Below, piece after piece: positions 1 through 7,057 of a stretch of 64,000 bases of DNA. The translations under genes were made by a program, and so were the position numbers. The first letter of the stretch is position 1, and every line of letters starts with the position of its first letter. The notes under the pieces are model-generated. The model had not been told where the DNA came from and did not search any database. It saw only the letters and a program-made list of their open reading frames with translations. Source of the stretch: Flavobacterium ammonificans. Lineage in GTDB: Bacteria > Bacteroidota > Bacteroidia > Flavobacteriales > Flavobacteriaceae. Location: the NCBI RefSeq assembly GCF_020886115.1, contig NZ_AP025185.1, positions 1,240,001 to 1,304,000 of the forward strand, in the 5' to 3' direction.

Positions 1-128
1 GAGATACTATTGAAGTCGATTCAGGTCCTTTTGTGAACCACAAAGCCGTAGTACAAAAAGTAACCAACTCCCATTACATTCTCGTATTGGAATCCATGGG
101 ATGCGTGCTGAAGATGAAGCATAAGTAA
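1..128 (+). CDS. NusG/UpxY-like transcription antiterminator, C-terminal end (partial)
   Basis: Only the last 41 codons are in the window; the frame starts at position 3 and ends with TAA at 126-128. The fragment reads as a KOW-type domain: a 'GPFVNHKAVVQKV' stretch followed by 'YILVLESMGCVLKM', the usual small beta-barrel ending of NusG paralogues. In Bacteroidota, NusG paralogues of the UpxY type sit at the head of capsule or O-antigen operons and promote read-through of the long transcript. Its place upstream of a large polysaccharide cluster fits that role. The N-terminal NGN domain is outside the window, so housekeeping NusG cannot be fully excluded. Confidence 0.7.
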   Translation, partial: DTIEVDSGPFVNHKAVVQKVTNSHYILVLESMGCVLKMKHK

Positions 129-390
129 GAGTTGTCGGTTGTCGGTTGTCTGTTATCGGTTATAAGTAATTGTAATATACTGACTATTTCTAATTTACTA
201 CTTTTTTATTCCCCTTTGGAGAGGGGTTAGGGGTGTGTTTTTCCATTTAAAGTATTTTTTCCGATTTTGTTTCTTGAACTAGTAACAATTTGTGACTAGT
301 TGTTTTTTTATTTTAAACATCATTATTCATTCGGAATTATTCCCCTCTTGAGAGGGGTTAGGGGTGTGTTTTTTGTTCTACTACTTACTT
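129..390. repeat. Gene-free repeat block downstream of the NusG-like gene
   Basis: No credible gene. The block starts with a 'gttgtcggttgtctgtt' module seen again near 2760 and 43820. It holds two copies of the palindromic CCCCTCT element, near 214-239 and at 340-368, both in the TTCCCC...GTGTG orientation. The second copy is the left member of the inverted pair around the next gene. Confidence 0.7.
340..368 (+). repeat. Left inverted repeat of the DUF559 cassette (29 bp)
   Basis: The element has core CCCCTCTTGAGAGGGG followed by TTAGGGGTGTG. Its reverse complement recurs at 903-931 with one mismatch in 29 bases. The core folds as a 6-bp stem CCCCTC/GAGGGG around a tetraloop. It lies 22 bp from the stop codon of the DUF559 gene. 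Confidence 0.85.
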
Positions 391-789
391 TCACTCTTCT
401 AAAGATGTATTCGTCTTCTCAAATTCTAAAATATAGAATTCAATAGCACGAATTACATTTTCCATATCCCTCAAAACTTCAAAGTCACTGAAACGTAAAA
501 TAGTTATTCCTAATTCGTTCATTCTTTTTTCTTTGACTATGTCTTTGTTATGCACTTCTAGAATTTCGTGTGAATAACCATCTACTTCAATACCTAACAT
601 TAAATCGTAACAGAAAAAATCTAAAATGTAATTGTCAATAGGTTTTTGTCTGTGAAAGTCATAACCGTACATTTGTTTTCCTTTTAGTTTCAACCAAAGG
701 TAGATTTCTGTTTCAGTTGATTCGTTTCGGAGTTTTTTAGCTAATTGAGTTAGCTTTGGGTTGTAGGGGATGATTTTTCGTTTTGTCAT
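391..789 (-). CDS. DUF559 family endonuclease-like protein
   Basis: The protein has 132 residues, the usual length of free-standing DUF559 proteins, a Vsr-like branch of the PD-(D/E)XK nuclease fold. The family signature is clear: 'TETEIYLWLKLKGKQ' near residue 25, 'FHRQKPIDNYILDFFC' near 45-60 with the conserved aspartate, 'IEVDGYSH' near 68, and 'ITILRFSDFEVL' towards the end. No fused domain is present. The substrate of these dispersed single-domain proteins is not known to me. The gene is antisense to the whole polysaccharide cluster and lies between near-perfect 29-bp inverted repeats, which suggests a stowaway cassette rather than a polysaccharide gene. The start gives the conserved 'MTKRKIIPYNP' opening. 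Confidence 0.85.
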   Translation of the reverse strand: MTKRKIIPYNPKLTQLAKKLRNESTETEIYLWLKLKGKQMYGYDFHRQKPIDNYILDFFCYDLMLGIEVDGYSHEILEVHNKDIVKEKRMNELGITILRFSDFEVLRDMENVIRAIEFYILEFEKTNTSLEE

Positions 790-901
790 TTGGGATGGGA
801 TTTGGGATTATAAATGTAATTATAATTTAATAATTACACATTCATTAATTCGAAACGTATAATTAATTCTATTTCTAATGCCATAATTGTTTTACAAAAT
901 T

Positions 902-1200
902 ACACACCCCTAGCCCCTCTCAAGAGGGGAACGTTTAGTGTAAAAAGATATTTTGTATTTATTGATGATATATCCATTATTATTATAGATTTTAAAAGTC
1001 ACACACCCCTAGCCCCTCTCAAGAGGGGAATAGTTTAGTGTGAAAATATATTTTGTATTTATTGATGATATATCCAATATTATTATGGTTTATATAAATT
1101 ACACACCCCTAGCCCCTATAACTCTCGTTTTTATTGATTTTTTGGAATCGTTGAATCTTCGATTTCAAGAGGGGAATGGTATAGTGCTATTTATGCGAAT
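902..1200 (+). repeat. Tandem array of about 100-bp units headed by the CCCCTCT palindrome
   Basis: Three consecutive units begin with 'acacacccctagcccct' at 902, 1001 and 1101 (periods 99 and 100). Units 1 and 2 share the palindrome followed by a diverged but clearly related tail ('tttagtgt', 'attttgtatttattgatg'). In unit 3 the palindrome apex is replaced by an insert of about 50 nt running from 'ataactctcg' to 'cttcgattt'. The right inverted repeat of the DUF559 cassette (903-931) is the head of unit 1. Confidence 0.8.
903..931 (-). repeat. Right inverted repeat of the DUF559 cassette (29 bp)
   Basis: This is the reverse complement of 340-368 with one difference (C for T beside the stem). 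Together they bracket a segment of about 590 bp holding only the DUF559 gene and its upstream region. Confidence 0.85.
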
Positions 1201-1220
1201 TGTTACATTTTCAAATTATT

Positions 1221-1990
1221 GAATTACTATATTTTGTGAGACTTTGTGCTATTATCCTGAGCTTCGTGAAGGGCTTTGAGATCTTTGTGGTTAAATAAAT
1301 TTGAAACCATATAAGTCATATAAGAAAATATAAGAAAGTCGCTTCGCTCAATTCAAGTTCAGATAAGTTAATTAAAACATTAAGAATATTCACTTTGTGA
1401 ACCTTAGTGCTATTATCCTGAGCTTCGCGAAGGACTTTGAGCTCTTTGTGGTTAAATAAATTTGAAACCATATTAGTCATATAAGTCATTTAAGAAAGTC
1501 GCTTCGCTCAATTCAAGTTCAGATAAGTTAATTAAAACATTAAGAATATTCACTTTGTGAACCTTAGTGCTATTATCCTGAGCTTGCCGCAGGACTTTGT
1601 GCTCTTTGTGGTTAAATATATTTGAACCATATATGTCATATAAGAAAATATAAGAAAGTCGCTTCGCTCAATTCAAGTTCATATAAGTTAATTAAAACAT
1701 TAAGAATATTCACTTTGTGAACCTTAGTGCTATTATCCTGAGCTTGCCGAAGGACTTAGTGCTCTTTGTGGTCAAACAAATTTAAACCATATAAGTCATA
1801 TAAGTCATTTAAGAAAGTCGCTTCGCTCAATTCAAGTTCAGATAAGTTAATTTAAACATTTAGAATATACACTTTGTGAACCTTAGTGCTATTATCCTGA
1901 GCTTGCCGAAGGACTTAGTGCTCTTTGTGGTCAAACAAATTTGAACCATATAAGTCATATAAGTCATTTAAGAAAGTCGCTTCACTCTAT
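1221..1990 (+). repeat. Tandem array of 160-bp units (four intervals)
   Basis: The word 'gcttcgctca' recurs at 1341, 1501, 1661 and 1820, and as 'gcttcactct' at 1979, giving periods of 160, 160, 159 and 159. Each unit has the same order: a 'tcctgagcttcgcgaagga' module, 'ctctttgtggttaaa', 'ccatataagtcatataag', 'aagtcgcttcgctcaattc', 'aagttaattaaaacatt', 'cactttgtgaaccttag'. Copies differ by scattered substitutions and small indels. There are no unique spacers, so this is not CRISPR, and no coding frame runs through it. Confidence 0.85.
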
Positions 1991-2219
1991 TGTAGATCAT
2001 TCATGTAGTAAGCCCTGAACACTTATTTCTGAACACTGATTACTATACCGTCCATCGTATATCCTCTCTCACTAAATTTAGTGATATTTCAAACTAATTC
2101 GTTTGATTTGATAGTGTTTTTAAATTGATTATTAGTATTTTAGGACTTTGTAAGGTATTGTTGATAATAAAATAGGGGTTGATTGCTTCAAACGCATCCT
2201 ACCATTCGTTTATTTTTAT
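1991..2219. other. Gene-free stretch before the cluster promoter
   Basis: It contains one degenerate copy of the 'cctgaacactt' module near 2010-2040, then AT-rich sequence without a coding frame. Nothing else is recognisable up to the promoter-like element at 2220. Confidence 0.5.
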
Positions 2220-2227
2220 TACTTTTG
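2220..2227 (+). promoter_or_regulatory. Candidate -7 element for the polysaccharide cluster
   Basis: TACTTTTG matches the Bacteroidota -7 consensus TAnnTTTG and lies 104 nt before the cytidylyltransferase start. No convincing TTG is found 17-23 nt further upstream, so support rests on the -7 element and on its position just before a strong leader hairpin. Confidence 0.4.
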
Positions 2228-2242
2228 CCAGGTTCTAAAATA

Positions 2243-2280
2243 CGCCAATTTTCCAGCACCACTTGTGACTGGAAATGGCG
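2243..2280 (+). promoter_or_regulatory. Leader hairpin near the predicted 5' end of the cluster transcript
   Basis: CGCCA (2243-2247) pairs with TGGCG (2276-2280). After a 2-nt bulge, TTTCCAG (2250-2256) pairs with CTGGAAA (2269-2275), and a CAC/GTG pairing can extend inside the loop. The hairpin begins about 15 nt after the candidate -7 element and no U-tract follows, so it is not a terminator. It could be a target for the NusG-like protein encoded upstream (inference). Confidence 0.5.
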
Positions 2281-2330
2281 AAGCCGTGAACTGAAATTAA
2301 CAATTGTTTATTTTAAATTAGATTCAAATT

Positions 2331-2762
2331 ATGAGTGCTAAACATAGAGTTGGAATTACTTTCAGTGCCTTTGATTTGCTACATGCGGGGCACATCACCA
2401 TGTTAGAAGAAGCTAAAAGACAATGTGATTATTTGATCTGTGGCTTGCAAACGGACCCTACCATTGATCGCCCAGAAAAAAACCGCCCAGTGCAATCTGT
2501 GGTGGAGCGCTATATTCAATTAAAAGGCTGCAAGTTTGTAGATGAAATTGTACCCTATGCTACCGAGCAGGATTTAGAAGATATTTTACGTGCTTTCAAG
2601 ATTGATGTGCGCATCATTGGAGACGAATACCAACATAAAAATTTCACCGGTCGCACCTATTGCGAAGAAAAAGGCATCGAATTGTGTTTTAACATTCGCG
2701 AACACCGTTTTTCAAGCAGCAGTTTGCGTCAGGAAGTAGCGGATAAACAGGTTAAGAAGTAG
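2331..2762 (+). CDS. Cytidylyltransferase-like nucleotidyltransferase (TagD-type)
   Basis: The protein has 143 residues, close to glycerol-3-phosphate cytidylyltransferase length. The nucleotidyltransferase HxGH signature is present as 'HAGH' at residues 18-21, preceded by 'GITFSAFDLL'. The second signature is 'RFSSSSLR' near residue 128. Such enzymes join an alcohol phosphate to CTP, giving for example CDP-glycerol. The substrate cannot be read from the sequence, and no polyglycerol polymerase is seen nearby. It is the first gene after the leader hairpin and is followed by manC after a repeat-containing gap of 131 nt. An adenylyltransferase role in another pathway is the main alternative. 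Confidence 0.75.
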   Translation: MSAKHRVGITFSAFDLLHAGHITMLEEAKRQCDYLICGLQTDPTIDRPEKNRPVQSVVERYIQLKGCKFVDEIVPYATEQDLEDILRAFKIDVRIIGDEYQHKNFTGRTYCEEKGIELCFNIREHRFSSSSLRQEVADKQVKK

Positions 2763-2893
2763 TTATCAGTTGTCTGTTTTCGGTTGTTAGTTGTCAGTCA
2801 TTGCGAACCTAGTGAAGCAATCTATATTACTACCTAAAATAGTATCTTTTCAGTTTTATGTAAAAAACGAATACTGAAAAATTAAAAAAACAC
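2763..2893. repeat. Short repeat-bearing gap
   Basis: It contains the 'gttatcagttgtctgttt' module and one degenerate copy of the 27-bp element 'tgtcattgcgaac...gaagcaatct' near 2796-2822. That copy is in the opposite orientation to those at 9934-10014. Confidence 0.6.
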
Positions 2894-3895
2894 ATGAGTC
2901 AATCCATTATACATGTTATTCTTACTGGGGGAGTAGGTAGCCGATTGTGGCCGCTCTCTCGTAAAAGCCAACCCAAACAATATTTGGAATTGTTTGATGG
3001 TAAGTCTTTGTTTGAAATGACTGTGGCTCGCAATAGTCATTTGGTGGACCAAGTGATGGTGGTGGGAAATGTCGATAATTGTCATTTGAGTCGCAGAGTC
3101 TTGGATAAAACTCAAACTCCCTACATTGATATTGTTGAGGCTACGCCCAGAAATACCGCTGCAGCAATCGCTTTTGCTGCCTTTGCCGCTCAGCCTGAAG
3201 ACATTTTAATTGTAACCCCTTCTGATCATATTATTGACGATACCGAAGCTTACGAGAGCGCCATTACAGATGCTATTGCCAAAGCAAAAGAAAATTCAAT
3301 CGTTACTTTTGGTATTGTGCCGACCAAGCCCGAAACAGGATATGGGTACATTCAATATCGTGGCGATACCGTACTTGCCTTTCGAGAAAAACCCAATAAA
3401 GCTACCGCCATTGATTTTATCTCCAGAGGCAATTTTTTATGGAATAGTGGGATGTTTTGTTTTAAAGCAGGGGTGTTATTGAACGAATTGAAAGCTTTTG
3501 AACCGGAAGTCTATGCCAAAGCACAACAAGCTTGGGAAGCGAATCTAGAAGGAAAATTGGATTACGATTTGTCAATGGCCATTCCGTCTATCAGTATTGA
3601 TTATGCGGTGATGGAACGTTCTAAAAAAATAAAAGTAGTGGCTTCGCAATTTGCTTGGTCGGACTTGGGTTCATTCGAATCGGTTTATGATTATTTGCTA
3701 GCTCAAGGTCATCCGGTTGATACGTTCGGCAATATGATCATTGGAACGGATGTTTTTTCCACCTTTATTGGAATGCGTAACACCATTTTTGTGAGTACTC
3801 CTGATGCCAATTTGATTTTGCAAAAAGAACAATCACAGGATGTGAAATACATCTACAATGAGTTGGAACGACAGGGCTCGGACTTATTGAATTAA
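2894..3895 (+). CDS. manC: Mannose-1-phosphate guanylyltransferase, single domain
   Basis: The enzyme makes GDP-mannose from mannose-1-phosphate and GTP. The N-terminal nucleotide-binding signature reads 'TGGVGSRLWPLSRKSQPKQ' (residues 11-29), followed by 'TPRNTAAAIA', 'TPSDHII', 'FREKPN' and 'FLWNSGMF', all typical of the ManC/RfbM family. At 333 residues it lacks the C-terminal cupin (phosphomannose isomerase) domain of two-domain ManC proteins. A free-standing cupin of that kind is encoded at 33355-33837. No GDP-mannose-modifying enzyme is visible in the window, so the sugar may be used directly or elsewhere. Confidence 0.9.
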   Translation: MSQSIIHVILTGGVGSRLWPLSRKSQPKQYLELFDGKSLFEMTVARNSHLVDQVMVVGNVDNCHLSRRVLDKTQTPYIDIVEATPRNTAAAIAFAAFAAQPEDILIVTPSDHIIDDTEAYESAITDAIAKAKENSIVTFGIVPTKPETGYGYIQYRGDTVLAFREKPNKATAIDFISRGNFLWNSGMFCFKAGVLLNELKAFEPEVYAKAQQAWEANLEGKLDYDLSMAIPSISIDYAVMERSKKIKVVASQFAWSDLGSFESVYDYLLAQGHPVDTFGNMIIGTDVFSTFIGMRNTIFVSTPDANLILQKEQSQDVKYIYNELERQGSDLLN

Positions 3896-3959
3896 AAAAA
3901 TAACTTACGATTTACGATCCCGACAATTCGGGACGATTTACGAAATACTAATTTGAATT

Positions 3960-6425
3960 ATGAAAAAATTACTCTTTATCGCTTTTTTATTTGCTGCTGT
4001 ATTGCAAAGTACAGAATCTTCAGCTCAAGATTTATTGAAAGCACAAGATTTAAGTACTTTGAAAGTGGATTATTTATCTGATGCGGATGTGGCTAAAATC
4101 CGTACACAATTAGAAACCAACAAGGTCACTATTGAACAAGCAGAACAAGCGGCTTTGGCAAAAGGAATGCCCGCCAATGAGTTTGCCAAGTTAAAAGCAC
4201 GTTTGGGAATGAAAAGTACCAATGCTAAACCCAAACTTAAAAAACCATCCTATTCTTTTGATAACGACACCCTTTCTGAAGACGAATACGCTAGAAAACA
4301 AGAAAAGATTATCAATAAAAAAGTAAAGGATAGTTTGAACGCCCTGGTTTTTGGATCGGAATTGTTTGATAATCCGACTTTGAATTTTGAGCCGAATTTA
4401 AAATTGGCTACTCCCGTGAATTACGTTCTTGGCCCAGGCGATGAATTGCAAATTAGCGTGTATGGCATTCAAGAATTTAGTGATGCTGTCCCCGTTTCTC
4501 TAGAAGGAAAAGTCAACATTCAGTATGTAGGACAAATTGCGGTTTCAGGAATGACTATTGAAGCAGCTACTGTAAAAATTAAAAATGCAATCGCGCGCGT
4601 CTACAGTACGGTGCGTTCCGGACAATCGCAAGTAGGAATCAGTTTGAGTCGCATTCGCACCATAAAAGTGACTTTAATTGGTAGTAAACAACCGGGTAAT
4701 TATTCGGTTTCCTCTTTAGCAACAGTGTATAATGCCTTATTTTTAGGAGGCGGTCCAGCCAAAAACGGCAGTTACCGTAACATCGAGTTGATTCGCAACA
4801 ACAAAGTATACCGCACCATCGATCTATATCGTTTTTTGGTGAATGGAAACCAATCGGATAATATTGGATTGAAAGACAATGATGTCATTCGTATTCCAGC
4901 CTACAACCAAAGAGTTACTTTAGAAGGGGAAGTGAAACGACCTGGAATTTTTGAAATGAAGTCAGGCGAGAGTTTTCAAGACTTGTTGACTTTTGCTTCC
5001 GGATTCAATGAATTTGCTTTCACGGCTTCGGTGAATGTACTGCAAAAAACGGATAAAGAATTCAAAGTAAAAGACGTCAAAGCGACCGAATATAAATTGT
5101 ACAAACCTCGTTCAGGGGATGTATTTACGGTAACTAAAATCCTAAACCGATTCGAGAATCGTATCAAAATTGAAGGTGCAGTGTTCAGACCTAATACCTA
5201 TTCGTTTTACGAAGGCATGCGAATTGCTGATTTAGTGGCTAAAGCTGATGGTTTGAAAGAAGACGCTTATACAGCTCGTGCTACTATTGTCCGTTTGAAA
5301 TCGGATTTTACTAAAGAAGCGGTGGCTGTGAATTTGGGCAAAGCGTTAGCGGGTGATGTACAAGCTAATATTCTCTTGAAAAAAGAAGATATTATAACTG
5401 TTTTTTCTATTTTGGATTTCAAAGAAGAGTTCAAAGTGACTATTGATGGCGAAATTAAAAAACCAGGAGAATACGACTACAATCCTGCCTTGACTTTAAA
5501 TGATTTATTGGTGCAAGCAGGAGGATTAATTGGTTCAGCTTCCAAAAGAGTGGAAGTAGCCCGTATGATCAAGTCAGAAGAGATTGATCAAACCAGTTCG
5601 GCTCGTGCCGAATTGTTTAATATCGAAATTACTCCTGGCAATAACGAGCAAGCCGAGAACTTTGTTTTGGCTCCTTTTGATGTGGTGAACATTCGTAGAA
5701 TGGCCGTGTACGAGAAACCAGAAATGGTTACGATAACCGGAGCGGTGCATTATCCTGGAAAATACGTACTGGCTAACAAAAAAGAAAAATTGTATTCTGT
5801 AATTCAGCGCGCCGGTGGTTTAACTCCTTTGGCGAACAATAAAGGAATGAAAATCAAGCGTCCTATCAAAGCGAAGCAAATTGAAGAATTAGAAAATGTC
5901 AATTTTGATGTTGATAAAAATGTAGTGGACGAAACTTTAGCTAAAAAAGACACGGTGAAAAATTCTGCACTTAAAAAACTAAAAGAAGAGCTAAAATACG
6001 CTACTATTCCAGTAGATTGGAACAAAATTGAACGTAATCCAAACAACCGTACGAATATTACTTTAATGCCCGGCGATGAGATTGAAGTAGTGGAGTATAG
6101 CGAAAGTGTAAAAGTAACCGGAAGCGTATTGTTGACTTCTGAAATCCCATATAACAATGGTAGAAGTTTGAATTATTATTTGAATTCTGTAGGTGGAACC
6201 GATGCTAAAGCTTGGAAAAGAAAGGCGTATGTGATTTATCCCAACGGACAAGCGGCTGTAACGGGTTCGTTCTTGTTTTTCAAATCCTATCCAAAAGTAA
6301 CCGCTGGTTCTCAAATCGTAGTTCCTGAAAAACCATTGACTAAGAAAATGTCAACTGGCGAATGGGTAAGTATTGGTAGTGTGATTACGAGTTTGTCGTT
6401 GTTAATTTTAAATGCGTTTAAATAA
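3960..6425 (+). CDS. Polysaccharide export protein with multiple SLBB domains (Wza-type)
   Basis: The 821-residue envelope protein has a signal peptide ('KKLLFIAFLFAAVLQ'...'SSAQ', cleavage near residue 22). The polysaccharide export domain starts at 'YVLGPGDELQISVYG' (about residues 155-170). Several SLBB-like repeats follow, each with a 'V...G.V..PG.Y' pattern ('VTLEGEVKRPGIFEMK', 'VTIDGEIKKPGEYDYN', 'VTITGAVHYPGKYVL'). A C-terminal hydrophobic segment ends the protein. The length is normal for Bacteroidota, where these proteins are much longer than Wza of E. coli. It would form the outer-membrane export channel. The start is preceded by the TCCCGA...TCGGGA hairpin module, not by an evident RBS. 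Confidence 0.9.
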   Translation: MKKLLFIAFLFAAVLQSTESSAQDLLKAQDLSTLKVDYLSDADVAKIRTQLETNKVTIEQAEQAALAKGMPANEFAKLKARLGMKSTNAKPKLKKPSYSFDNDTLSEDEYARKQEKIINKKVKDSLNALVFGSELFDNPTLNFEPNLKLATPVNYVLGPGDELQISVYGIQEFSDAVPVSLEGKVNIQYVGQIAVSGMTIEAATVKIKNAIARVYSTVRSGQSQVGISLSRIRTIKVTLIGSKQPGNYSVSSLATVYNALFLGGGPAKNGSYRNIELIRNNKVYRTIDLYRFLVNGNQSDNIGLKDNDVIRIPAYNQRVTLEGEVKRPGIFEMKSGESFQDLLTFASGFNEFAFTASVNVLQKTDKEFKVKDVKATEYKLYKPRSGDVFTVTKILNRFENRIKIEGAVFRPNTYSFYEGMRIADLVAKADGLKEDAYTARATIVRLKSDFTKEAVAVNLGKALAGDVQANILLKKEDIITVFSILDFKEEFKVTIDGEIKKPGEYDYNPALTLNDLLVQAGGLIGSASKRVEVARMIKSEEIDQTSSARAELFNIEITPGNNEQAENFVLAPFDVVNIRRMAVYEKPEMVTITGAVHYPGKYVLANKKEKLYSVIQRAGGLTPLANNKGMKIKRPIKAKQIEELENVNFDVDKNVVDETLAKKDTVKNSALKKLKEELKYATIPVDWNKIERNPNNRTNITLMPGDEIEVVEYSESVKVTGSVLLTSEIPYNNGRSLNYYLNSVGGTDAKAWKRKAYVIYPNGQAAVTGSFLFFKSYPKVTAGSQIVVPEKPLTKKMSTGEWVSIGSVITSLSLLILNAFK

Positions 6426-7057
6426 GATATACGATTTTAGTTTCGCTCCGTTCGGCTTCGCCTCGGGTCGTTTTTGAAATGTATCAATTTAAAAATGTAA
6501 CAATTCCTGATGTTAATTTAAAAAAAGTGTTCAGTATTCAGCTGTAAGTGTTCAGTATGTTCTATTTAACTGCACTTTAATTTTGCGAAGCGACTGTCTT
6601 ATACGACCTTAAATGACTTATATGGTTTAAATTTAACCACGAAGCTCACAAAGAAGACCCAATGTCTCACTAAAAATGTAGCAATTGAATAATTTGAAAA
6701 TGTAACAATTCGTGTAAGTAAATCTACACGTTCCCCTCTTGAAATCGAAGATTCAACGATTCCAAAAAATCAATAAAAACTAGAGTTATAGGGGCTAGGG
6801 GTGTGTAATAATTTAAGATTTATGACCTACGATTTACGAATTAAAACATTCAAAATTCAAAATTCCATGTTGAATATTCAACATTAGAATAACGAATATT
6901 GAACAATAAATAAAGTACAATAAATGTTGACTTCGAGTGCCTCAGTCAACCGACAACGAATAACAAATAAAAACTTGGCGCCCTAGAGCCTTCGTGGTAA
7001 ATTAAAGATTGCTTCACTGCGTTCGCAATGACAGACAACCAACAACTGACAACAAAG
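6426..7057. repeat. Mosaic repeat block
   Basis: No gene. In order it holds: 'ttcgctccgttcggcttcgc', 'gtgttcagtattcagctg', 'gcgaagcgact', 'cttaaatgacttatatgg', 'accacgaagctcacaaag', the long form of the CCCCTCT palindrome in reverse orientation (about 6729-6808), 'ttacgatttacgaatt', and one copy of the 27-bp element GATTGCTTCACTGCGTTCGC... at about 7008-7033. The last supplies an in-frame ATG (7028) ahead of the next gene. Confidence 0.75.

Noticed and set aside
340..931. Insertion sequence interpretation of the DUF559 segment
   Set aside because: No transposase and no clear target-site duplication; inverted palindromes alone do not make an IS, so it is reported as a hypothesis about REP-like elements.
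1040..1222. 60-codon open frame on the plus strand
   Set aside because: It runs through the palindrome array and the long-form insert; the translation is repeat sequence with no start context.
1221..1990. Possible CRISPR array
   Set aside because: Units of 160 bp are all repeat with no unique spacers, and no cas genes are present.
7028..7057. Upstream ATG as true start of the nucleotide-sugar dehydrogenase
   Set aside because: The ten added codons lie in an intergenic repeat also found before rfbC.
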